From the NCBI RefSeq assembly GCF_011398925.1, contig NZ_AP022842.1, forward strand, positions 3,150,001 through 3,214,000: DNA of 64,000 bases, read 5' to 3'. A model generated the notes under the pieces. The model was not told the DNA's origin. It ran no database searches and worked only from the letters and a program-made list of their open reading frames with translations. Source of the DNA: Bacillus sp. KH172YL63. GTDB lineage: Bacteria > Bacillota > Bacilli > Bacillales > Bacillaceae_B. A program made the position numbers and the translations under genes. Position 1 is the stretch's first letter, and every line of letters begins with the position of its first letter. Positions 56,600 through 64,000 of the stretch are shown here, in pieces.

Positions 56600-57128
56600 G
56601 CCCCCTCCTTTCCATCCTCTTTTTCAGTCTGCTTCTGCCCCTGTTCAGCCTCGTTTTAATCGTGTTCCGGTTCAATCCTAACAACCCCTCGATTTCTTCA
56701 ATCGAACATTCTTCATAATAATAAAGGATCATCACTTCACGGTACTTCACCGGTAAATCGAGAACGCTCCTTGAGAGGATCTCTTCCTCGCTTCTCCTCA
56801 ACAATTCGTTTTCAGGCAGGAGATCTTTTGAAGTAAACAGAGATAACAGGCTCCCATTCCTCACTACTCGCCTAAACGCCGAACTCTTCAAAACATCCTT
56901 CGCCCGGTTAATGGCCAGCCGATAAATCCATGCTTTGAAGGACATAATCTCACCGACTTTTTCATAATGTCTGAAGCAGGTGACAAATACATCCTGCACG
57001 ATGTCTTCAGCAAGGCCCCAGTCCTTCACATAGTTGTATGCAAGCTTCGTCAGCCGTTCGCCGTACTCATTCATGATCCGTTCCAGCCATGCATCACGGT
57101 CTTCTGCATGATTCTCCGCTTCCCTCAC
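56586..57128 (-). CDS. ECF sigma factor
   Basis: 180-residue RNA polymerase sigma factor with only regions 2 and 4. Region 2: LTKLAYNYVKDWGLAEDIVQDVFVTCFRHY and FKAWIYRLAINRAKD. Region 4: LPVKYREVMILYYYEECSIEEIEGLLGLNRNTIKTRLNRGRSRLKK, with a helix-turn-helix. Starts with GTG. The TGAAAC-N16-CGTC promoter upstream suggests autoregulation with SigM/SigV/SigX-like specificity. Which envelope signal it answers is unknown. Confidence 0.92.
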   Translation of the reverse strand: MREAENHAEDRDAWLERIMNEYGERLTKLAYNYVKDWGLAEDIVQDVFVTCFRHYEKVGEIMSFKAWIYRLAINRAKDVLKSSAFRRVVRNGSLLSLFTSKDLLPENELLRRSEEEILSRSVLDLPVKYREVMILYYYEECSIEEIEGLLGLNRNTIKTRLNRGRSRLKKRMERRGHDGR

Positions 57129-57160
57129 ACGTCCCTCACCTCATTCCTATATATTGCTAA

Positions 57161-57186
57161 GACGAATCAATGTCGGGGTGGTTTCA
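57161..57186 (-). promoter_or_regulatory. ECF-type promoter of sigma/anti-sigma operon
   Basis: Minus strand TGAAAC (57181-57186), 16-bp spacer, CGTC (57161-57164), about 35 bp before the GTG start. Matches the SigM/SigV-class consensus. Confidence 0.8.
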
Positions 57187-57315
57187 TTTTTTACGAAAAA
57201 AAAATGTTTATGAATGGGGGTTCTATATTTGTTAGGAGGAATCCTTTGATTGTTCTAGAAAATTACATATTAGTAGGAAAGACTTCAATTTATTTAATAA
57301 AAGGAGGAAACCCCC

Positions 57316-57747
57316 TTGTTAAAAATAAAAACCCTTGAAAATAAAGACTATGAATTGATCAAGCAGGCTGAAGAGGTAATAGAAAAGAATTATCGGTATG
57401 GAAGGCACCACATCGGATCAGCAGTGAGGTCGACTAGCGGCAAGGTTTATTCAGCTGTTCATGTAGAAGCGAACGTGGGGCGGATCACGGTGTGCGGGGA
57501 AGCGATGGCGATCGGGAAGTCGATTTCAGAAGGGGATCACGCATTCGAGACGATCGTGGCCGTCGCCCATCCCCACCCGCATGAAGACATCGACAAGTGC
57601 TGGGTAGTCGCTCCCTGCGGCATGTGCCGGGAGTTGATCAGTGATTATGGAAGTCATACAGATGTGATCATTTCTTATGGGGGCAGTTTGGTGAAGTGCA
57701 ATGTGATGGAATTGCTGCCGGAGAAGTATGGGAGTGAGATGGGGTGA
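57316..57747 (+). CDS. Cytidine deaminase-fold protein, blasticidin-S-deaminase-like
   Basis: 143 residues. Zinc site C60-G-E62 (ITVCGEAMAIG) and C101-x2-C104 (APCGMCRELISD), the CDA fold with a Cys as first ligand. Ordinary Bacillus cytidine deaminase has the same C-x-E type but a different length and surroundings; the sequence looks nearer to blasticidin-S deaminase and other unassigned members. Starts with TTG after AGGAGG. Overlaps the next gene by 4 bp (GTGA). Confidence 0.8.
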   Translation: MLKIKTLENKDYELIKQAEEVIEKNYRYGRHHIGSAVRSTSGKVYSAVHVEANVGRITVCGEAMAIGKSISEGDHAFETIVAVAHPHPHEDIDKCWVVAPCGMCRELISDYGSHTDVIISYGGSLVKCNVMELLPEKYGSEMG

Positions 57748-58076
57748 AATTCATGTGGGAGACGCTTCCCAGTTGGTTTTGGGTATTCTATTATTTGTTT
57801 TTACTCGTCACATTCGGTACTGCAATTTCAAGGTTGCTACAAAATAAGCAAAAACAAACGGCAATGGTCGTCATCACAATAACCTTCCTGCTGCCGATCA
57901 TCAGCCTGACAAACAGTATTGGCAGAGCTGACGGAATGAATGAGTTTGAGCATTTATTTTCACAGCTCCAGCTCGGCGCAGCTTGGTCCATCTTCACAGT
58001 TGCCGGTTATATTTTTCTATTCTCATGGTGGGCATTCATTGTGGTGACAAAAGTTCATAGACGCAAAGCAGTGTAG
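57744..58076 (+). CDS. Hypothetical membrane protein coupled to deaminase
   Basis: 110 residues, three hydrophobic segments (FWVFYYLFLLVTFGTAIS, TAMVVITITFLLPIISL, AAWSIFTVAGYIFLFSWWAFIVV). GTG start overlapping the deaminase stop, so translationally coupled. No family recognised. Confidence 0.7.
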   Translation: MKFMWETLPSWFWVFYYLFLLVTFGTAISRLLQNKQKQTAMVVITITFLLPIISLTNSIGRADGMNEFEHLFSQLQLGAAWSIFTVAGYIFLFSWWAFIVVTKVHRRKAV

Positions 58077-58100
58077 GGACCTCGGCATCAGGGTCCCTAC
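58075..58100. terminator. Terminator between convergent genes
   Basis: AGGGACC / GGTCCCT stem with a 10-base loop, followed by ACATTTCTCTTTAT on the plus strand. Confidence 0.6.
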
Positions 58101-58108
58101 ATTTCTCT

Positions 58109-58768
58109 TTATCTACTTTTCACATCATTCACAAGCGTCAAATACTGCCTATCCCCTAACCCGTACTCTGTAAATTTCTCAATCAGACGCGGCACCAGCT
58201 CCTCTGCGGGCACATCCTGATGCTCCACGATATACCGCATAAGGTCACTGTCTTTGCCCAGGTAATTCAAGTAGAGTTGGATCCCTTTTTGTAATGGCTT
58301 TGGCGTAACGTTCTCAGGCATCGTCTTATGAATCATCACCTGTTTGTATATGGCGGCATACCCTCCAGCGTTCAGCTTGTTTTTCGATACAGGCTGGTGC
58401 TGATGATCAACGAGATGAAGGTCGATTGTCCCTCTATAATCTTGTTGGTCCAGCCACGCAAGCACGGTCAGCACATTGATCTGACAGAACATGTCTTCAT
58501 CGAACCATAACGCGATGTGGCTGAAGTCTCCTTCAAAAAGCGGCTGCAAGGGCTGGAGCGTGATGTCATCATATTGAGCCTGAGTCACACCATGAACCTT
58601 TGCCCTCGTCTCGTTAAATTCATCAGAAAATATGTGTTCGCAGGTTTCTCCGTGACACATGGCCTCGTTGAATGGGACCATCGTGGCTTGGGGAAGAAAC
58701 TTTTTCTCTTTGAAGTTGTGATACATTTCGGTCCCATTTAAGATATGTAGGGTTGATGTTTGAGTCAT
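58109..58768 (-). CDS. DUF1835-type protein of unknown function
   Basis: 219 soluble residues. The N-terminus LHILNGTEMYHNF and the later FSHIALWFDEDMFCQINVLTVLAWL (a conserved acidic W-F-x-E/D-D-x-F-C motif) match the DUF1835 pattern found in Bacillus proteins. No DNA-binding motif is visible. Convergent with the deaminase pair; a family P palindrome lies just upstream. Confidence 0.7.
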   Translation of the reverse strand: MTQTSTLHILNGTEMYHNFKEKKFLPQATMVPFNEAMCHGETCEHIFSDEFNETRAKVHGVTQAQYDDITLQPLQPLFEGDFSHIALWFDEDMFCQINVLTVLAWLDQQDYRGTIDLHLVDHQHQPVSKNKLNAGGYAAIYKQVMIHKTMPENVTPKPLQKGIQLYLNYLGKDSDLMRYIVEHQDVPAEELVPRLIEKFTEYGLGDRQYLTLVNDVKSR

Positions 58769-58787
58769 TGTGATTCCTTCCTTTCAT

Positions 58788-58853
58788 AGGGGACGGACCT
58801 CGTTTTCAAGGGTTCATCCCTTTCATTGCAGGAAAACGTGAGGTCCGTCCCTC
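58788..58853. repeat. GGGACGGACCTC palindrome, copy P2
   Basis: GGGGACGGACCTC ... GAGGTCCGTCCCTC, with inner arms CGTTTTC / GGAAAACG. Closely related to P3 at 59437; the two flank the B2 array and the 98-residue gene. Confidence 0.88.
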
Positions 58854-58888
58854 TGCATGTCTCCTCTTGATGCTGCGCAAAAGCACCG

Positions 58889-58998
58889 TTCGCCGATAAA
58901 ATTCGAATAACGCCGTTATATTTTAAATTTCGCCGTTAAAATAATATTTTCGCCGTTATATCCAGGATTTCGCCGTTAAATTAAATATTTCGCCGATA
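58889..58998 (+). repeat. Family B phased array, copy B2
   Basis: CGCCG cores at 58891, 58911, 58931, 58951, 58971 and 58991, exactly 20 bp apart. Boxes 2-5 read (T/A)CGCCGTTA, boxes 1 and 6 read TTCGCCGATA. As in B1, the base after the box alternates A, T, A, T, A. A C/A-rich tract (58999-59060) follows. Confidence 0.97.
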
Positions 58999-59062
58999 AC
59001 CCCTATCCCGCCTCTAAAAACCACAGCCACACAACCCCTCCCAACCCCCATATACCATTCTT

Positions 59063-59359
59063 TCATCCCCTAAACTCTTTTTCTTTCAAATCGAACTTAT
59101 ACTTTTTGTTTATCTTCGTAGCGATTCCCTCTAAAAAAGCCTGTACGGTCATTTTTTCGATTTTATTTGTGTACCATGCTAATCTTGCTCCTTTATGGAC
59201 ACCATCGTGGTACACTTCCATCGGCATATAACTTTCATTCACATAAGTGTAGTCAAACTTGATGAGCAGGATGCTGCCGTCCGGGCATTCGACCTTCACT
59301 TTGTACACAGGATTTTTATATTCAGCTAGTAATTTAACGCCTTTGATCTTCCCTAACAT
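59063..59359 (-). CDS. Hypothetical protein, 98 residues
   Basis: Small soluble protein, rich in Lys, Tyr and Val with a strand pattern (YKVKVECPDGSILLIKFDYTYV) and a basic helical C-terminus (ATKINKKYKFDLKEKEFRG). TGGAGG precedes the ATG at good spacing. No family recognised. Flanked by array B2 and palindrome P3. Confidence 0.65.
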   Translation of the reverse strand: MLGKIKGVKLLAEYKNPVYKVKVECPDGSILLIKFDYTYVNESYMPMEVYHDGVHKGARLAWYTNKIEKMTVQAFLEGIATKINKKYKFDLKEKEFRG

Positions 59360-59436
59360 ATGAATAAACCTCCAACATCTTCAATATATAAAAATGATAT
59401 CAGAAGGCGTCATTTATTTCTATATTTTTCCTCCTA

Positions 59437-59499
59437 GGGACGGACCTCGTTTTTCAAGGTACATCCCTTTCATTACGGGAAAAAGCGAGGTCCGTCCCC
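59437..59499. repeat. GGGACGGACCTC palindrome, copy P3
   Basis: GGGACGGACCTCG ... CGAGGTCCGTCCC with inner arms TTTTTC / GGAAAAA; middle sequence CATCCCTTTCATTAC is shared with P2 (CATCCCTTTCATTGC). Confidence 0.88.
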
Positions 59500-59617
59500 C
59501 AAACCTAAGTCTCTAGACCTAGGCACATATTAGCCTGGAGGACGCTGTGCGCCTGCGGGTTATGGAGTATGTTTATTAGGAAGGTTTGTTTAGTTATTTT
59601 GTATTGGAGGGAAAGGT

Positions 59618-62600
59618 ATGCAAGCTTTGACAAATTGGGTTTTTCGCAATAAGGCGGCCATGGGGTTGTTTATCATCATGACGTTGTTTATCGGCATTAT
59701 TAGTTATTTCCGGTTGCCTATGGAGTTTTTGCCTGAGGCGGATAATCCGCAGGTGACGGTGGTGACGCTTGGGCAGGGGTATGATGCCGGTTCGATGACG
59801 TCTGAAATCACGGAGCCTGTGGAGCAGGCGGTGGCGTCGATTTCGGGGAAGACGTCGATTCTTTCGACGACCGGGGAGGGATTTTCCCAGGTTTCGATCA
59901 ACTTTGATTCGAAGACGGATATGAAGGAAGCGAAGTTGAAGGTTGAGGATGCGATCAAGGGGATCCAGCTTCCTGAGGGAGTCGGGGAGCCGTTGATTTC
60001 ACAGTTGAATACGTCGATGATTCCGATCGGTCAGGTGTCGGTGACATTTGAGGACGGATTGACGAAGAAGAATCTGGATGTTGTGAATGAGGAGTTCAAG
60101 CCACTTTTTGAGAATCAGTCGGGGTTGTCTCAGGCAAGCATCGCCGGGGAAAACAGTGCCCGGGTGCAGATTAATCTGGATCATGAGAAATTGGAAGCTC
60201 TACATATACCGGTCAATGCGGTGATGGGGGTGCTGCAGGGTCAGCATGTGTCGGCTTCTGCGGGTAGTACGACGATTGATGGGCAGAAGAGTACGATCAA
60301 CGTGAGTGATAATTTGACGTCGATCGAGGCGTTGGAGAATTTGCCTGTTCCGCTGCAGGTGCCTGACGCACCAACCGTCAAGCTGAAGGACATTGCGACC
60401 GTTGAGAAGGTGAAGGCGGAAGACACGATCACCCGTGTCAACGGAAAGGAAGCGCTCGCCATCATCCTGTTCAAGGAAAATGATGCAAGTGCCGTGACTG
60501 CAGGGGAAGAAGTGCAGGATACGGTAGATAAAATCAATAAGGACTATGAAGGCGTTGAAGCGACGACGCTGTTTACGACGGGGGAAATGGTGAAGAACTC
60601 GGTGGACAGCATGGTCCGAGAAGTCGGATTGGGTGCCCTGTTCGCGACGCTTGTCATTCTTTTATTCTTAAGAAAATTCAAGCCGACGCTGATTACGGTT
60701 GTGTCGATTCCATTGTCACTCTGTATCACGCTATTCCTGCTCTGGTTGTCGGGAGTCACGCTGAACATCCTCACGCTCGGCGGGGTTGCGGTGGCTGTCG
60801 GACGGCTGGTGGATGACAGTATCGTCGTTGTAGAGAACATTTTCAGGCGGAGCCAGAATGAGAAGCTGTCGAAGAAGACGGTGCTTGATGCGACCATGGA
60901 GGTGTCACGTGCGATCACGTCGTCCACGCTCATCACGGTAGCCGTGTTCCTGCCGATGGGTCTCGTGAACGGATCACTGAAGGCGTTCCTGCTTCCATTC
61001 GGACTGACGGTCACTTACTCATTGCTCGCTTCACTGCTCGTGGCGCTGACAGTCGTGCCTTTACTCAGCCGCGGGATGTTGAAAAATACGACACTGCCGG
61101 CACACAGCACGCCTCACCGCTATGTGAACGTGCTCCGCTGGTCACTGAATCATAAATGGGTGCCGATCCTGCTTGCGGTCCTTGTGTTCGGGGGATCGAT
61201 CGCCCTTTACATGACATTGCCGAAAGCGGCGACCAATGCGAATGATGCATCATTTGTCGCTGTCTCGATGAATTTCCCTAGTGATACACCTAAGGAAACG
61301 ATTCAAGAACGCATGACCAATTTTGAAAATAAACTGGCAGGGTTTGACGGCTATGATCATTTGATCACCCAGTATGGGTCCAGCAGGGAAGCGGCCCAGT
61401 ACGGGGAAGTCGGGGATCCGGATACGGTGTCCTATACGGTCATCATGAAGGAAGGCGCTGATGCGGAAGCCTTCATCGAAGACGTGAATGAAGTGAAGAA
61501 ATCGGAAAAAGACGTGATCATCACCGCGTCACCTGCATCGATCTTCGGCGGGTCTTCAAACTCGAGCATCACGTATGACGTAGTTGGAAATGACGCCGAC
61601 GAACTGCTGGCGACAACCAACACTTTGATGGAAAAAATTGAGGATGTCGACGGCGTGAAGAAGGTGTCCAGTAATCAGGAAAAAACGTCACCTGTCTTCA
61701 CAGTGAAAGTCGATACCGAGAAAGCGAACGCGGGGCAAACAGCGATGCAGATCCGCTCCTTGCTGAATCCGCAGCCGATCGGAGCCGTCAATCTGGATAA
61801 TGAATCGATCCCAGTATTCCTTGATGCAGGCGTCACACCAGAGACAGCGTCCGAATTGAAAGGACTGACGATTGCCACAAATGCAGGCATGAAGCCGCTG
61901 GCGGAAGTGGCCACGATCGAGGAGGAAGAGAAACCGAGTACGGTCCTCCATAAAGACGGTGACTTATACGTCCGGATCACGGCAGAGGTAGAGCCTGAAG
62001 AGCTTTCAATCATTTCTGCAAACATTGATGAAAAAATCAAGGAACTCACCCTTCCGAAAGGGGTATCCATCGATACAGGCGGAGCAGCCGCACAGCAGGC
62101 TGACGACTTCAAAGATCTTGGAATGACGATGCTTGCGTCGATTCTGATCGTCTACCTGATCATGGTGCTCACATTCAAGACGTTGAAAGCGCCGCTTGCG
62201 ATTCTGATCACGCTGCCGCTTGCCTCGATCGGAGCCGTCCTCGGTCTCCTCATCGCGAGGGTTCCGGCAGATGCGACCGCTCTGATTGGTGCATTGATGC
62301 TGATCGGGATCGTCGTCACGAACGCGATCGTCCTGATCGACCGGGTCAAGCAGAATGAAGAAACGATGATCATCCGGGATTCCATCCTGGAAGCGTGCGG
62401 CACCCGCCTCCGCCCTGTCGTCATGACCGCGATTGCGACCATCTGTGCCATGCTTCCCCTTCTCTTCGGCCACACCGAAGACGGAAGCCTCGTATCCAAA
62501 TCGCTCGCAGTCGTCGTCATCGGCGGGCTTGCAGGGGCCACCGTGCTGACGCTCGTCGTCGTGCCTGTGTTCTATGAATTGCTTTATTACAGAAAATCAA

Positions 62601-62650
62601 GAAAACAGCGTGCTGAAAGATTGAGTACGGATGAAAGAGCAGCACAATAA
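59618..62650 (+). CDS. RND-family efflux transporter (SwrC/AcrB-like)
   Basis: 1010 residues. Proton-driven multidrug or lipopeptide exporter of the HAE1/HAE2-like RND class; the nearest known Bacillus protein is SwrC (YerP), which exports surfactin. Twelve membrane segments (one at 13-30, then groups at about 335-465, 525-545 and 845-985) and two large outer domains. The proton-relay Asp pair is in VGRLVDDSIVVVENIFRR. No periplasmic adaptor gene is near, as usual in Gram-positives. GGAGGGAAAGGT precedes the ATG. Substrate unknown. Confidence 0.92.
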   Translation: MQALTNWVFRNKAAMGLFIIMTLFIGIISYFRLPMEFLPEADNPQVTVVTLGQGYDAGSMTSEITEPVEQAVASISGKTSILSTTGEGFSQVSINFDSKTDMKEAKLKVEDAIKGIQLPEGVGEPLISQLNTSMIPIGQVSVTFEDGLTKKNLDVVNEEFKPLFENQSGLSQASIAGENSARVQINLDHEKLEALHIPVNAVMGVLQGQHVSASAGSTTIDGQKSTINVSDNLTSIEALENLPVPLQVPDAPTVKLKDIATVEKVKAEDTITRVNGKEALAIILFKENDASAVTAGEEVQDTVDKINKDYEGVEATTLFTTGEMVKNSVDSMVREVGLGALFATLVILLFLRKFKPTLITVVSIPLSLCITLFLLWLSGVTLNILTLGGVAVAVGRLVDDSIVVVENIFRRSQNEKLSKKTVLDATMEVSRAITSSTLITVAVFLPMGLVNGSLKAFLLPFGLTVTYSLLASLLVALTVVPLLSRGMLKNTTLPAHSTPHRYVNVLRWSLNHKWVPILLAVLVFGGSIALYMTLPKAATNANDASFVAVSMNFPSDTPKETIQERMTNFENKLAGFDGYDHLITQYGSSREAAQYGEVGDPDTVSYTVIMKEGADAEAFIEDVNEVKKSEKDVIITASPASIFGGSSNSSITYDVVGNDADELLATTNTLMEKIEDVDGVKKVSSNQEKTSPVFTVKVDTEKANAGQTAMQIRSLLNPQPIGAVNLDNESIPVFLDAGVTPETASELKGLTIATNAGMKPLAEVATIEEEEKPSTVLHKDGDLYVRITAEVEPEELSIISANIDEKIKELTLPKGVSIDTGGAAAQQADDFKDLGMTMLASILIVYLIMVLTFKTLKAPLAILITLPLASIGAVLGLLIARVPADATALIGALMLIGIVVTNAIVLIDRVKQNEETMIIRDSILEACGTRLRPVVMTAIATICAMLPLLFGHTEDGSLVSKSLAVVVIGGLAGATVLTLVVVPVFYELLYYRKSRKQRAERLSTDERAAQ

Positions 62651-62657
62651 CATCATA

Positions 62658-62697
62658 TAAAAAATCCAGGCCGTCAAGTGAAGGCCTGGATTTTTGT
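62658..62697. terminator. Bidirectional terminator after RND gene
   Basis: AAAAATCCAGGCC / GGCCTGGATTTTT near-perfect stem with a 9-base loop, between convergent genes. Confidence 0.92.
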
Positions 62698-62699
62698 AT

Positions 62700-63125
62700 T
62701 TATTGGCCCAATGTGTCCAGTGCATCCAGCACTTCATTCTGGGCTTTTTCATTTTCAGTTACATAGAACACCAATACATTTTGTTTGCTATAAGCTCTAT
62801 AATTCACCAAATCATGATTAGCTGTCATTTCTTCAAATTGTTTCATGCCCTCTTCCCTGTCAGAAGCCGAGGAAAACACATACACCGATACGAGATCCCC
62901 GTCCAGTTCATACAACTCTGGCGTCACTCCGTTCAAGTCTTGAATAAAGACATTGTCCTCCTCCACATCCGAAGTTTCCTCAATATGAAGCCCATCTTCT
63001 GTCAGGGCGTCTGTCACCTGTTCCACCGTGATCTCGTCAGAATCCGGTGTATCTTTCACTTCCTCAGAGCTGCATGCACTAAGAAAAAAGACCACGAACC
63101 CCGTCAACAACAGCCTTCCTATCAT
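62700..63125 (-). CDS. Lipoprotein of unknown function
   Basis: 141 residues from ATG 63125 (a GTG at 63149 is in frame). Signal peptide with lipobox LLLTGFVVFFLSAC, lipidated Cys about residue 18, then an acidic linker (SSEEVKDTPDSDE) and a small alpha/beta domain. No family recognised. Same strand as the downstream-named DUF4181-like genes, which lie upstream by 34 bp, so possibly cotranscribed. Confidence 0.75.
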   Translation of the reverse strand: MIGRLLLTGFVVFFLSACSSEEVKDTPDSDEITVEQVTDALTEDGLHIEETSDVEEDNVFIQDLNGVTPELYELDGDLVSVYVFSSASDREEGMKQFEEMTANHDLVNYRAYSKQNVLVFYVTENEKAQNEVLDALDTLGQ

Positions 63126-63158
63126 CGTTCCGCTTCCTCTCTCTTTCACTGGATTTCC

Positions 63159-63554
63159 TCACACATACCAATAGTGGTAGCCGATAAAAACAGCCGCCAG
63201 CATGACCACCATCTCCATCAACGTCAACAGCGCTTCCTTTGGGTAGTCGCTCTGCTTCCATTCAAAAAATACCCTTACAACGTAGTCCGCTGACAATAAA
63301 GTGATAAATCCAGTCCAGTATATAAAAAACATCTCTTTACTATAAATGACAGTAACCGCCAACGTCATAATCGTCATGCCATTCACTCGTCTCAACCACT
63401 TGTCAACATTCCTATGTGATTGATTAACATACGAATCTCTAAAGAAGTTCCACTTCTCATTTTTTAATCCTAACCACTTCCTTAATACAGGCTTTACGGC
63501 TCTCATCACAGCCAATACCAATAGAAGCGTCATCATATATTTCAACCAATACAT
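63159..63554 (-). CDS. DUF4181-like membrane protein, paralogue 1
   Basis: 131 residues with four hydrophobic segments (MMTLLLVLAVMRAVKPVL, MTIMTLAVTVIYS, FFIYWTGFITLLSADYVV, MEMVVMLAAVFIGYHYW). The region SADYVVRVFFEWKQSDYPKE is the family core. Function unknown; DUF4181 is my best match. It is a tandem paralogue of the gene starting beyond the window edge. Confidence 0.78.
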   Translation of the reverse strand: MYWLKYMMTLLLVLAVMRAVKPVLRKWLGLKNEKWNFFRDSYVNQSHRNVDKWLRRVNGMTIMTLAVTVIYSKEMFFIYWTGFITLLSADYVVRVFFEWKQSDYPKEALLTLMEMVVMLAAVFIGYHYWYV

Positions 63555-63637
63555 CCATCCCTCTCCATCCTTAAAAAATCATAGACACCTCTGAAAAGAA
63601 GGATCTTTGCCCATCGGCATCAAATTTCAGCGTTCCC

Positions 63638-64000
63638 TCACACATACCAATAGGAATAACCGATAAAAACAGCCGCCAGCAGGACTACCATCTCCATCAA
63701 CGTCAACAGCGCTTCCTTTGGGTAGTCGCTCTGCTTCCATTCGAAAAACGCCCTTACAACGTAGTCCACTGCCAATAATGGGAGAAATACAATCAAAAAT
63801 AGATGGATCGTATCTCCCTTATCTATCGTAATGAACGTAAAAGTGATGAGCGTGATGCCATTCAGTCGCATCATCCACTTCTCAACTTTATGTTGGGATT
63901 CATTTAGGAGAGAATGAGAAACAATATTCTCCTTCTTCTTTTTAATCCCTAAAAATTTCCTTAGCATAATCTTTACGACTGACATAAAAGCCAATACCAA
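63638..64000 (-). CDS. DUF4181-like membrane protein, paralogue 2 (partial)
   Basis: At least 120 residues; the start lies outside the window. It has the same four-segment layout and is almost identical to paralogue 1 in the last 50 residues (VVRAFFEWKQSDYPKEALL), also at DNA level, while the N-terminal half differs. This pattern suggests recent duplication or local gene conversion. Confidence 0.75.
   Translation of the reverse strand: MVLAFMSVVKIMLRKFLGIKKKKENIVSHSLLNESQHKVEKWMMRLNGITLITFTFITIDKGDTIHLFLIVFLPLLAVDYVVRAFFEWKQSDYPKEALLTLMEMVVLLAAVFIGYSYWYV

Noticed and set aside
59618-62650. Horizontal transfer of the RND gene
   Set aside because: Codon composition shifts along the gene, but similar shifts are seen in core genes such as ytrI, so this is not evidence of transfer.
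50177-64000. Prophage or genomic island
   Set aside because: The region is accessory in content, but has no integrase, phage structural gene, tRNA or attachment repeats.

Overview
The window is a Bacillaceae chromosome segment, from a mesophilic endospore former. The evidence is gene order close to the Bacillus subtilis pheST-to-dnaE region, sporulation genes (sspI, ytxC, ytaF, ytrH, ytrI), T-box leaders on pheS and thrS, and a Bacillus-type two-component pair phoPR. A Rossellomorea or Bacillus marisflavi/aquimaris-type genome would fit, but that placement is inference.

Positions 1-49200 are a conserved core, almost all on the minus strand. Reading from right to left it holds dnaE; malic enzyme with a GntR regulator and accDA; pfkA-pyk; citZ-icd-mdh; phoPR; polA-mutM-ytaF-coaE; gapB and speD; nrdR-dnaB-dnaI; ytxC; thrS; infC-rpmI-rplT; an M42 peptidase; an rRNA methyltransferase; and pheS-pheT. 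A few genes run the other way (sspI, an isochorismatase-family hydrolase, ysdB, ytvI, ytrH-ytrI). An hflK-hflC pair lies between polA and phoR. Visible control elements are two T-boxes with matching Phe and Thr specifier codons, an L20-type attenuator before an AUU-started infC, a sigma-W promoter at ysdB, CcpN-like sites at gapB, cre-like sites at citZ and pfkA, and a FadR-family operator before the malic enzyme operon.

Positions 50180-64000 are accessory. They hold a frameshifted alpha/beta hydrolase, the lipid II flippase gene amj, a HAD hydrolase, a secreted beta-propeller protein, an ECF sigma factor with a membrane anti-sigma candidate and its own TGAAAC-N16-CGTC promoter, a cytidine/blasticidin-deaminase-like gene overlapping a membrane protein gene, small unknowns, an RND efflux pump, a lipoprotein and tandem membrane paralogues.

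The most unusual feature lies between genes. Twelve intergenic arrays, in three sequence-unrelated families, share one architecture: five or six short boxes placed every 20 or 21 bp with variable spacers. Family A (TCATA boxes, six copies) has the identical spacing 21-20-20-20-21 in all copies. Family B (TTCGCCGTTA, two copies) is spaced exactly 20 bp. Family C (ATTGCG, four copies) is spaced 20-21 bp. I know of no named element with this layout. There are also large covarying hairpin repeats and a shorter palindrome family.
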